From: DTLC01 sp964555645
GTDB taxonomy: Bacteria; Verrucomicrobiota; Verrucomicrobiia; Limisphaerales; DTLC01
DNA: 64,000 nt
Direction of reading: 5' to 3'
Assembly: GCA_964555645.1 (NCBI GenBank)
Contig: CAZKTA010000004.1
Location: forward strand, 1 to 64,000
Both the position numbers and the translations under genes were made by a program. Positions 17,293 through 25,294 of the stretch are shown here, in pieces (within the stretch, counting starts at the first letter, position 1; each line of letters begins with the position of its first letter). The notes beneath the pieces were generated by a model. The model saw only the letters and a program-made list of their open reading frames with translations. It ran no database searches and was not told the origin of the DNA.

Positions 17293-18885
17293 ATGAGTGA
17301 AGGAACCGCGCCTGGACAAAAACGTCCGAAAAGGCTCAACCTCGTTCAGTATGTCCTGAACGGAATCGAGTGGGCAGGTAACCGCTTGCCTGACCCTGCC
17401 ATGCTCTTCGTTTGGGCTTTGTTGGCTACGATGGTTGTTTCCGCTGTGCTTGCGCCGGTTGACTTCGACGCAATGGACCCGCGCACAGTCAAACGCGATG
17501 AGACAGGACAGATCATACACTCTGAACCGATTCGGGTCATCAACCAGCTTTCTGCTCGGGCGCTAACCACGTTCCTATCCCGCATGGTCAGGACATTTAT
17601 TGAATTCCCGCCACTTGGCGTTGTGTTGGTTGCGCTGCTTGGTGTTGGTGTAGCCGATCAGACCGGGTTCATCCGTGCGGCCATACGCGCGCTGCTGAGC
17701 ATCACGCCGCAGAAACTGCTCACACCAATGCTGTTGCTAGTAGCAATTGTGAGTCACTCGGCTGGTGACACTGGCTATGTACTGGTCATTCCGCTGGGGG
17801 GCGTGATCTTCGCCGCTGCAGGTAGGCATCCGTTGGCCGGTATTGTCGCCGGGTTCGCCGGTGTGTCGGGCGGTTTCAGCGCAAACTTTCTGCCATCGGG
17901 ACTGGACCCGCTCCTGCAAGGGTTCACACAGGCGGCTGCGCAGATCATTGATCCGGCGCGCACAGTTAACCCGCTCTGCAACTGGTTTTTCACCGGTGCA
18001 TCCTGCCTTGTCATAGTCGGCATCGGCACATGGCTCACCGACTACGTGATCGAGCCTAGAGTTCGAGGTTTGCTGGTTGACCAGCATAACAACAGCCAGC
18101 CCGTGGCCGAAGCCCTGAGCAGCCGCGAACGGCTCGGGCTGGCAATTGGCTTGTCTATCATGGCTTTTGGTTTGGCTGGATTGACAGCGGCAGCGTTGCC
18201 AAACGACTCGCCCCTACGCTCGCCTTCGGGCTCGCTTACTGCGCATGGCGCGCCGCTGATGGACTCGATCATCCCGATCATATTTTTGCTTTTTTTGGTG
18301 CCAGGGGTGACATACGGAATTGTGGTCGGCACGGTCAAATCACATCGCGACGTCATCAAAGCAATGAGCCATTCCATGAGTACGATGGGTTATTACCTGG
18401 TGATGGCTTTTGCAGCGGCACAATTCACTTATTTGTTCCGCGAGTCGAATTTGGGGGCACTTCTGGCGGTCGAGGGTGCGCTGTTGTTGCAACGCTTGGG
18501 CTTGCCAACCCAGGTCACCATAATCGGCATAATTTTTCTGAGCGCGACGGTGAACTTGCTGGTCGGGTCGGCCTCGGCCAAGTGGGCGTTCCTTGCACCG
18601 ATTTTTGTGCCCATGCTAATGCAGCTCGGCATTGCGCCGGAGCTGACCCAGGCTGCTTATCGCATTGGCGATTCGACTACAAACATTATCACACCCTTAC
18701 TGCCGTATTTTCCGCTGATCGTCGTGTTCGCGCAGCGGTACGTGAAAAGCGTTGGCATTGGCACGCTTGTATCGCTGATGTTGCCTTATTCGATTCTGTT
18801 CCTGTTTAGTTGGACACTTTTCTTGCTGGCGTATTGGTGGCTGGGCGTGCCGCTGGGTTTGCAGGCGAGCTATACATACCCGTGA
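17293..18885 (+). CDS. AbgT-family transporter
   Basis: 530 residues with about 11-13 hydrophobic segments. The N-terminal cytosolic stretch (1-25) leads into a helix ending NRLPDPAMLF, typical of AbgT (p-aminobenzoyl-glutamate transporter) proteins. Signature segments include SHSAGDTGYVLVIPLGG (near 155) and GFSANFLPSGLDPLLQGFTQ (near 195), and the C-terminal IGDSTTNIITPLLPYFPL (about 455). Family members import p-aminobenzoyl-glutamate or export sulfonamide-like drugs and PABA. No AbgA/B hydrolase genes are adjacent, so an import-and-salvage role is not supported by context. It is convergent with the MFS gene, with 35 bases between. Confidence 0.92.
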   Translation: MSEGTAPGQKRPKRLNLVQYVLNGIEWAGNRLPDPAMLFVWALLATMVVSAVLAPVDFDAMDPRTVKRDETGQIIHSEPIRVINQLSARALTTFLSRMVRTFIEFPPLGVVLVALLGVGVADQTGFIRAAIRALLSITPQKLLTPMLLLVAIVSHSAGDTGYVLVIPLGGVIFAAAGRHPLAGIVAGFAGVSGGFSANFLPSGLDPLLQGFTQAAAQIIDPARTVNPLCNWFFTGASCLVIVGIGTWLTDYVIEPRVRGLLVDQHNNSQPVAEALSSRERLGLAIGLSIMAFGLAGLTAAALPNDSPLRSPSGSLTAHGAPLMDSIIPIIFLLFLVPGVTYGIVVGTVKSHRDVIKAMSHSMSTMGYYLVMAFAAAQFTYLFRESNLGALLAVEGALLLQRLGLPTQVTIIGIIFLSATVNLLVGSASAKWAFLAPIFVPMLMQLGIAPELTQAAYRIGDSTTNIITPLLPYFPLIVVFAQRYVKSVGIGTLVSLMLPYSILFLFSWTLFLLAYWWLGVPLGLQASYTYP

Positions 18886-18920
18886 GTGCCCGCGAACTCT
18901 GTATGTGTTGGCTTTGGCGC

Positions 18921-20105
18921 TTAGCAGCGCGCTCTACGCATCCGCCAAATGAACACCGCCCCGGCGCTGAACACCACCGCGCAGTACGCAAAAGCCGCAC
19001 TTGTCCCGAACGCACTCCAAAGCGCGCCGACCAACGCGCTGGACATGAAGTCGCCCACACCGTTCACTGTAGCCAGCGTACCGAATGCCATACCATGATG
19101 TTCTTCGTTCACCAACTCCGCGCAGAGCGAGTCTTCAAGTGTCTCTTCAATGCCGACGTAAATTCCCCTCAGCACAAACACCGCGCCCAGCGTCCAGAGG
19201 TTTGCAGGTAACACAATGACCAGCAGTGCCATCACCGCAGCCAATGCGTAGCCTGTTGCCAGCACATTCGGTTTCGCAAACCTGTCTGCGAGTAAACCCG
19301 ACAAATACGCAAACCCAGCATAGAACATGTTGTGTAACACGTACAGTCCGGCTGCAACGGTTGCCGCCGTTTTTGCGCCGAGTGAAGGCGCAAGCTTCTG
19401 CGCTGCAAGCAAAATCAACATCGAGTGTGCAAAATCGCCTGCGCCGAACAAGCCAACACCAAGCAGAAATTTGTGAAACGGTTTCGGTAATGCGCGCAGG
19501 CTCGCGCTGAATGACACGTGCGGCACAGGTTTACGTTCACGTTCCTTTACAACGAACCCGATAAACCCGGCCGCAAGCACACCGGGGATGAGTGTCAGTG
19601 CAAACAATGTTGGGTAATGATGGTTAACCAATGGCAGCAGCGCCACCGCAGTCGCTGGCCCAACAATTGCACCGAGCGTATCCATCATTCGCTCAAACCC
19701 GAACGCACGCCCGTAGGTTTCAGGCGTAACTGCCGCAGCCAGGAGTGCCTTGCGCACTGGCGTGCGCACGCCGCGTCCCAGCCACGCTGTCGCACGCGCC
19801 AACAGCACATGCCACGCCGCTGAAGCAAGCCCGAACGATGCGGTGCCTAATGTGGTGAGAAGATACCCGGCGACAGCGATTGGTTTGCGCCGAGGCAACT
19901 TGTCTGTGTAATACCCGCTGGCCATTTTGGCGAACGACGACAGTCCGTCGCTCACCCCTTCGATTAAGCCGAGCCAGCTCGCTGCCACACCCATCGTTGC
20001 CAGAAACGTCGGCAGCACAGAAGTCGCAATCTCATGTGCCCAATCGCTGAACAACGACGCCAGCCCAATGCCCAGCACAGTCCGATTTAGCCAACGTGAA
20101 CGCAA
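18921..20105 (-). CDS. MFS transporter
   Basis: 394 residues with 11-12 hydrophobic segments, a major facilitator. The loop between helices 2 and 3 has the MFS signature as GYYTDKLPRRKP (about 64-75), and the first segment reads LGIGLASLFSDWAHE. This DWxxE opening occurs in a subgroup of MFS_1 proteins common in environmental bacteria whose substrate is unknown. A drug or metabolite export role is only a guess. Its 3' end is 35 bases from the AbgT gene. Confidence 0.87.
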   Translation of the reverse strand: MRSRWLNRTVLGIGLASLFSDWAHEIATSVLPTFLATMGVAASWLGLIEGVSDGLSSFAKMASGYYTDKLPRRKPIAVAGYLLTTLGTASFGLASAAWHVLLARATAWLGRGVRTPVRKALLAAAVTPETYGRAFGFERMMDTLGAIVGPATAVALLPLVNHHYPTLFALTLIPGVLAAGFIGFVVKERERKPVPHVSFSASLRALPKPFHKFLLGVGLFGAGDFAHSMLILLAAQKLAPSLGAKTAATVAAGLYVLHNMFYAGFAYLSGLLADRFAKPNVLATGYALAAVMALLVIVLPANLWTLGAVFVLRGIYVGIEETLEDSLCAELVNEEHHGMAFGTLATVNGVGDFMSSALVGALWSAFGTSAAFAYCAVVFSAGAVFIWRMRRARC

Positions 20106-20684
20106 AGTATCTCACCGGTTATTGTATTGCATGTGGGTTTGATTCGGCCAGTTTGATTTATTGGTGGTTCTTGTCCGGGACCGTACGTAGCAGAGCTTTT
20201 CTGTGAGGTCGGTTTGGTACGAAAAACTTTTCCCGGGCATCTGCAATTGGCGATCCGGCATATAGCAGCTCTGGCTGAGCCGGTGTATCATCGGGTCTGG
20301 GGCCGCATCAGCAGATGCATGACCGTGCCTGTAAGGTACAACTCTAGTCTGGCTTACCCTAGCTGTGGCCACGTTGAAACTAGTATTCTGCCTGTCCCAT
20401 GGTTGATTGCGAACTTTCTGTAGCCGAGATGCAAGCGCGGAGCCACACCGGATATTTTGATAAGCGCACAGCAAATTGTACGCACGTTGCGTTTGCAATG
20501 TTGCACGGTGCCGGCTTTGGTTTTCTTAAGTGTGGCAGAAAAGTCGAGCCGGTGTTGGCAACTTGTTGCAAACTGACGCGGGTAAACTTCTGTCAATTGG
20601 ACGTGGAACAACAAGCCATCGCGCCACTGTGCACCTTGTGTCGGGTGTAAGGTAGAGCTGTAAACAGCTTGTGCTGTACCTGGT
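20106..20684. other. intergenic region, no gene seen
   Basis: About 580 bases between the MFS gene start and the kinase gene end. Several short frames are open on both strands, the longest (minus, 20354-20725) overlapping the kinase gene end, but their translations look random. No RNA gene, repeat or convincing promoter was recognised. Confidence 0.5.
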
Positions 20685-21545
20685 TTATTGCTTGACATAC
20701 AACGCTGATTCAAGTTCGTGCACAAGCACGGCCATGAACAAGTAGCGTTTATCGGGGTCGGTTTCGAGGCATTTAAGGATAATTTTTTCGAGCGCAGCCG
20801 GCACGTCCGGATTCACCTGGCGGGGTGGCGCAAACCCAGCTCGCTCAAGCTGTCGTTGCAAGATCTCGGATGGCTCAACTCCGGGGAATGGTTTTTGGCC
20901 AGTCAAAATTTCGTATGCAGTAACGCCATAGGCAAAGATATCCACACGATGGTCAACGGGTTTGCCCATCAATTGTTCGGGCGCCATGTAGGCTGGTGTG
21001 CCTGGGTTTTTTCGGAGGCGTTTAGGTTTTTTGGGTATTGGCCGTGTCAGATCGAAGTCAACCAGTCTAACCTCGCCGGTGCGTGTGACCATGACATTTT
21101 CGGGCTTGAAATCCAGGTGCATGAACCCGCTTTCGTGCATGTGTTCAAGGCCAATAGCCATGTCGATCAGGATTTGGGCTACGTTTTCTGTAAGCAACGG
21201 ATCACGCCGGGCAAGCAGGATCTTGAGGTTTACACCCTCGACATATTCCATCAGCAGGTACGGTTTCCCATCAATTTTGCCGTGCTCATGGTACCCGATA
21301 ATGAATTTATGCTGGTGAATTTGCGACAGGATCTCGCACCCGCGAAAGAACCGTCGGCGCGCAACAAAGTTGTACCGTAACCGCTGATGCAGCAGGCGCA
21401 TTGCGTATGGCCGGCCTGCAGAATCCGTTACTAGCCACGTATCTGCCATGCCACCGCTGTTAATCAGCTCGTGCACGTGGAACCGGCCCAACCGAGCCGG
21501 CACACCGGCACCTCCTGCAGTGTTTGTGTCTTGCGAGTCAGCCAT
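20685..21545 (-). CDS. atypical serine/threonine protein kinase
   Basis: 286 residues from ATG 21545; a longer frame to 21647 exists but the upstream residues do not look like a kinase N-terminus. The fold is a Hanks-type kinase: Gly-loop INSGGMADTW (28-37), catalytic loop HLDFKPEN (143-150), APE at 188-190. Deviations are clear: the VAIK lysine position reads YAMRL (Arg50), HRD reads HLD, and DFG reads DFD (163-165). The catalytic Asp145, Lys147, Asn150 and metal-binding Asp163 remain. It is therefore either a weak or unusual kinase or a scaffold. No transmembrane or PASTA domain is present, and no phosphatase gene is next to it. Confidence 0.85.
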   Translation of the reverse strand: MADSQDTNTAGGAGVPARLGRFHVHELINSGGMADTWLVTDSAGRPYAMRLLHQRLRYNFVARRRFFRGCEILSQIHQHKFIIGYHEHGKIDGKPYLLMEYVEGVNLKILLARRDPLLTENVAQILIDMAIGLEHMHESGFMHLDFKPENVMVTRTGEVRLVDFDLTRPIPKKPKRLRKNPGTPAYMAPEQLMGKPVDHRVDIFAYGVTAYEILTGQKPFPGVEPSEILQRQLERAGFAPPRQVNPDVPAALEKIILKCLETDPDKRYLFMAVLVHELESALYVKQ

Positions 21546-21986
21546 TGCTGTCAAAGTTTGTAACAGACACGCTGTGCGACTGCCACCAGTTTTTTCGAGT
21601 ATCACGCACCGCTCGAGTCTGTGGCGAAGGTGAACGAGTCTTGTCACCCGGTAGGTTGATTAAGAGCGTACCTCTGTGCGCGCTGCTGGAGCCGCTGTTC
21701 TGTAAGGTGCTGACCAAACCTGTACGCGGCAGCTTACGATGTTGCACGGTACGTCCTGTGTTTGCTATGGAAAAACGGGGGCTGGTAGTTTCGATTCGAT
21801 GCAGTCAATCTGTAAAGAGAGCAAAGACACCGGACACTGAATATGCGATTGCAGTGTAATGAACCCGCGCAACACATAGAAAAGAGATGTCTCAGTTGCG
21901 CCTGCGGCATCTTAATGTTTGCTCTGTGTACCAGAAACCGGTACGCTGCATCTCAAAAATTTCAACGCATTTGAACATAACGGTCT
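21546..21986. other. divergent intergenic region between kinase and ilvC
   Basis: About 440 bases. I looked for a leader peptide rich in Leu/Ile/Val and a terminator before ilvC like the one before leuA. A 44-codon frame from ATG 21842 is not enriched in branched-chain codons and no strong hairpin with a T-run was seen. Nothing else is supported. Confidence 0.5.
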
Positions 21987-23087
21987 ATGGCAAAGATTGA
22001 TTTTGGCGGAACGATTGAAGATGTCGTCACACGCAAGGAATTCCCGATGTCAAAAGCGCGGCGGGTGCTCAAGGACGAGGTGATTGCAGTGCTCGGGTAC
22101 GGGGTGCAAGGCCCGGCGCAATCGCTGAACCTGCGCGACAATGGGTTCAATGTGATTGTGGGTCAGTCACCGCAGTTCAAGCGCGATTGGGACCGCGCAG
22201 TTGCAGATGGATGGAAGCCGGGTAAGACTCTGTTCGACATCGAGGAAGCTGCAGCGCGGGGCACGATTATTCAAATGCTTGTTTCGGACGCTGCCCAACG
22301 CGCGATCTGGCCAGTGGTGAAACGAAATCTTAAGCCGGGCGATGCACTCTATTTTTCACACGGTTTTTCCATAGTTTACAAGGACCAGACAGGCGTGGTC
22401 CCGCCTGAGTTCGTTGACGTGATCATGGTTGCGCCGAAAGGCTCGGGTACATCGGTCCGGCGGAATTTCCTGTCTGGGGCTGGCATTAACGCGAGTTTTG
22501 CAATTGCGCAGGATTACACCGGCCGCGCACGTGAACGGTGTTTGGCGGTGGGCATCGGCATCGGTTCGGGTTATCTATTCCCGACCACATTCGAGCGCGA
22601 AGTGTACAGCGACTTGACCGGTGAGCGCGGTGTACTAATGGGTGCGCTAGCCGGCATCATGGAAGCGCAATACGATGTGCTGCGCGCCAATGGCCATTCG
22701 CCAAGCGAAGCGTTCAATGAAACGGTCGAGGAACTGACCCAGAGCTTGATCCGGCTTGTGGACGAGAATGGCATGGACTGGATGTATGCAAACTGCTCGG
22801 CCACAGCGCAGCGTGGTGCGCTTGACTGGAAACCGCGCTTTAAGAAAGCGGTGTTACCATTGTTCAAGGAGCTGTACCACCGTGTAAAAACTGGTAAGGA
22901 AACCGCGCGTGTATTGCGTGCATGCAGCAAGCCTGACTACCAGAAACAGCTTCAAAAAGAGCTAGAGGCAATGCGTAACTCCGAAATGTGGCGCGCAGGT
23001 GCAGCAGTGCGCGCGTTGCGTCCGAAAGAACCTGCTAAGGCAATCTCAAAATCCACAAAAGGCGTTGCCGGCCGAACTGCGAACTAA
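21987..23087 (+). CDS. ilvC: ketol-acid reductoisomerase
   Basis: 366 residues. It isomerises and reduces acetolactate or acetohydroxybutyrate with NADPH in valine, leucine and isoleucine synthesis. The Rossmann loop is GYGVQGPAQS (38-47). The knotted C-terminal domain is recognisable from EVYSDLTGERG, MEAQYDVLRANG and ENGMDWMYANCSATAQRGA (metal- and substrate-binding acidic residues). The chain is somewhat longer than the usual 330-340 because of a Lys/Ala-rich tail after about residue 335. It is a lone gene here: ilvD is 29 kb away and ilvBN are not in the window. Confidence 0.95.
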   Translation: MAKIDFGGTIEDVVTRKEFPMSKARRVLKDEVIAVLGYGVQGPAQSLNLRDNGFNVIVGQSPQFKRDWDRAVADGWKPGKTLFDIEEAAARGTIIQMLVSDAAQRAIWPVVKRNLKPGDALYFSHGFSIVYKDQTGVVPPEFVDVIMVAPKGSGTSVRRNFLSGAGINASFAIAQDYTGRARERCLAVGIGIGSGYLFPTTFEREVYSDLTGERGVLMGALAGIMEAQYDVLRANGHSPSEAFNETVEELTQSLIRLVDENGMDWMYANCSATAQRGALDWKPRFKKAVLPLFKELYHRVKTGKETARVLRACSKPDYQKQLQKELEAMRNSEMWRAGAAVRALRPKEPAKAISKSTKGVAGRTAN

Positions 23088-23140
23088 GTAAGACGCACCG
23101 TCGTCGTTGCCATACCTCCCACGTGAAGTTTGGGAGATTC

Positions 23141-23222
23141 GGTAGGGCGCTCACCCTTACGCGCCGAAAAGATGTTGTTTATGTCATCCGGGGGGCAGTG
23201 GACCGCCCGCCCTACCTTTTTT
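23141..23222 (+). repeat. inverted repeat with T-run after ilvC
   Basis: GGTAGGGCG (23141-23149) and CGCCCTACC (23208-23216) are perfect inverted arms enclosing about 58 bases, and the right arm is followed by TTTTTT. The interior has further GC-rich complementarity (GCGC and GGGCGGTCC-type words). It lies 53 bases past the ilvC stop and could terminate ilvC, or be one copy of a dispersed repetitive element. The opposing gene ends at 23342. Confidence 0.5.
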
Positions 23223-23341
23223 GCCTGTTTTAGTGAGGGCGCGCACTCTGTTACGCGCTGGGCGTCCGCTGAAGGCGCCGACTACGTGAAACGTGAAACG
23301 GGGCGATTTGAACAGTCGGTCCAAGAAAACCAAAGCCTGCT

Positions 23342-24427
23342 TTACGCCGGTTGCTGTTGCGTCAGACAATGGAGCGTGCCGAAGCCGAGCACAAGATCAA
23401 CGGCGTGGATACCCACCACTGGCCTGTCTTTGACAAGCTCGGCTAGTGTGCCCAGCGCAATGCGGTCGGCTGGGTCATTGAAAGTTGGCACAAGCAACGC
23501 AGCGTTTGAGAAGTAAAAGTTCGCGTAGCTGGCGGGCAATCTGTAGCCGTTGTAGTAAAGCGGTGCCGGCATCGGCAGTTCGACAACAGTCGGTTTCGAG
23601 CCGTCTTGGAGCCGCAGCTCGCCGATCCTGTCCCAGTTTTCCTCGAGCCTGCGGTAGTTTGCGTCTTTTGGTTTTTTCTCCCTCACAAGCACAATTGTTT
23701 TGTTGTCAACGAACCGACAGATATCGTCAATGTGGCCGTGTGTATCGTCGCCAATCGGGCCTTTGGCGAGCCAGAAAATGTTGGTCACACCCAGGTATGC
23801 TTTGATCGTTGCTTCGATTTCTTTCCTGCCCAAGCCCGGGTTGCGCACCTGTACCTTCGGATCGAGATAGCATTCTTCAGTTGTCAACAGTGTGCCGCGT
23901 CCATTGACCTCGATACCGCCTCCTTCGAGCACGAAATCTTTGCCGTTGCATTGTGCGTTAAAGAGCCGTTTACCCAGTAACCGCGCTGCAACCTCGGGCA
24001 CGCGTCTGTCCTTGTGCCAGTCGCGGTATTTCGCCCATGCATTGAAGTGGAAGTGCACGATGGCCGTTTCAGGTTCCGGTTTTGTGCGTTTCACAAAGAC
24101 CGGGCCAGAGTCGCGTGTCCAACTGCGGTTTGTGGGGCACAGGATAAACTCTACCTTGCGCACGTCTGCGCCTGCGCGTTTGAGGTAACGCCGGGCTAGT
24201 TGCGCTTCAGCCTTCGAGTTGACGAGCAGCCGGACTGTTTCGCCTGGGGCAATTTTGCGGGCGATTTCGGTGTAAACCCACCTGATAGTGTCGAGTTTAT
24301 CCGGCCAATCTGTAGGGTGATGCGGCCAGGCAAGCCATGTGGCCTCATGCAGTTCCCATTCGGCCGGCATGCTGAATCCAAGCTCTGCTGGAGTCGGTTC
24401 GGATGTAGTTAGCGTCTTTTTAGCCAT
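23342..24427 (-). CDS. agmatine deiminase family protein
   Basis: 361 residues from the internal ATG at 24427 (MAKKTLTTSEP), which is where the family usually begins. It belongs to the PPAD/agmatine deiminase fold that hydrolyses agmatine to N-carbamoylputrescine and ammonia. Visible active-site blocks: TRDSGPVFV (Asp-containing guanidino site), FVLEGGGIEVNG, DDTHGHIDD (catalytic His) and the C-terminal nucleophile Cys354 in GFGTLHCLTQQQP. The open frame does not start here: it continues unbroken upstream to 25294 through a truncated secreted-protein gene, so the product might also be made as a 650-residue fusion. No carbamoylputrescine amidase gene is adjacent. Confidence 0.9.
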   Translation of the reverse strand: MAKKTLTTSEPTPAELGFSMPAEWELHEATWLAWPHHPTDWPDKLDTIRWVYTEIARKIAPGETVRLLVNSKAEAQLARRYLKRAGADVRKVEFILCPTNRSWTRDSGPVFVKRTKPEPETAIVHFHFNAWAKYRDWHKDRRVPEVAARLLGKRLFNAQCNGKDFVLEGGGIEVNGRGTLLTTEECYLDPKVQVRNPGLGRKEIEATIKAYLGVTNIFWLAKGPIGDDTHGHIDDICRFVDNKTIVLVREKKPKDANYRRLEENWDRIGELRLQDGSKPTVVELPMPAPLYYNGYRLPASYANFYFSNAALLVPTFNDPADRIALGTLAELVKDRPVVGIHAVDLVLGFGTLHCLTQQQPA

Positions 24428-25294
24428 GGCAATGCCGCCTTGAGTATAAGGTTTTTTGCTGGCTTGTCCACCGCAACCGGGAACAGGGATGCCACCGGGC
24501 GCATCGTGATACCACCACCAAAGATAAGAACGCCGCGTCGGGGCGTCCTCGTCCGCCTCCACTCCCTGGCCTGCCGGGGCCAGTCGCCCATCGCGCAACG
24601 ACACCTCCGTCGGCTTTCCGCCGGCGTCGAGCAGAAAATCCCGCATGGTGCGAAGACCAATTCCCGCGATGTGAATCAGCGGTTCAATTTGCCCCTTTCT
24701 TCTTAGATGAAAAACGACTGGATTATGCGGGTCGGGCGTGAAACGACCGCCCAGCGCGTAAAAGAAACTCTCAAATCCGTGGGCCGACGCATAATAACCC
24801 TCTTTGCTCACCCACACCGTCAGGCTGCCGCCACGCTTGCCTTGCAGCGAGAACAACCCTTGCCCATCGCTTTGCGTTCTGGCAGTGCCAAACTGTTCTT
24901 CGACGCTTTCATCCAACGACGGCGGCGTTTCTGCCCAACGAAATGTCACGTTCGCACCCATGACCGGATTGCCGCGCTCATCCACCACCTTGCCGTAAAA
25001 GTCAATCGGCACCTGCCAGTCAGCAAAAAACTGTTGGTAAAGCGCATTAGACCGCTCGGGTGTCATGGGTCGGGGTAACCAAGCCTCCGATACGCTTGGG
25101 GCCAGCACAACTGCATCGGTGTGGGAACTCTCTGCCAGATCGAACGGTGTCGGCTGCGTTACTGTTGGGGAATTGGTCACGACCACCTCGGTTTCGCATA
25201 AACCCGGTTTTCTCTGTTCAGCCCCTCGGCGCAACAGGACCCACAAACAGAGCCCAAGGATGACAACGCAAATTATTACGATTGCAGTTCTCAT
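24428..25294 (-). pseudogene. secreted protein with carboxypeptidase-regulatory-like domain, 3' truncated and fused
   Basis: 289 residues upstream of and in frame with the deiminase. ATG 25294 overlaps the TGA of the preceding giant gene (ATGA), a classic coupled start. An N-terminal membrane/signal segment (about 2-21) leads to a beta-sandwich (about 95-185: YGKVVDERGNPVMGANVTFRW, then GLFSLQG) like CarboxypepD_reg domains. Around residue 260 (GRLAPAGQG) the natural sequence seems to end, and the next about 35 codons are translated repeat DNA (24501-24562, matching 29688-29720 and 29815-29832). The gene therefore seems to have lost its 3' end to a repeat and now reads into the deiminase. It may still be expressed as part of a fusion. 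Confidence 0.6.
24501..24562 (-). repeat. dispersed repeat, copy 1
   Basis: The 33 bases 24530-24562 (ACGCCGCGTCGGGGCGTCCT and following) match 29688-29720 with four differences, all C/T transitions. Next to it, 24501-24518 in reverse complement reads GTGGTGGTATCACGATGC, similar to 29815-29832 and 30039-30058. Together they define a repeat family whose copy here forms the junction of the fused gene. Confidence 0.6.

Noticed and set aside
20354..20725. 123-codon ORF on the minus strand
   Set aside because: It overlaps the kinase gene end, has no protein-like pattern and no start context.
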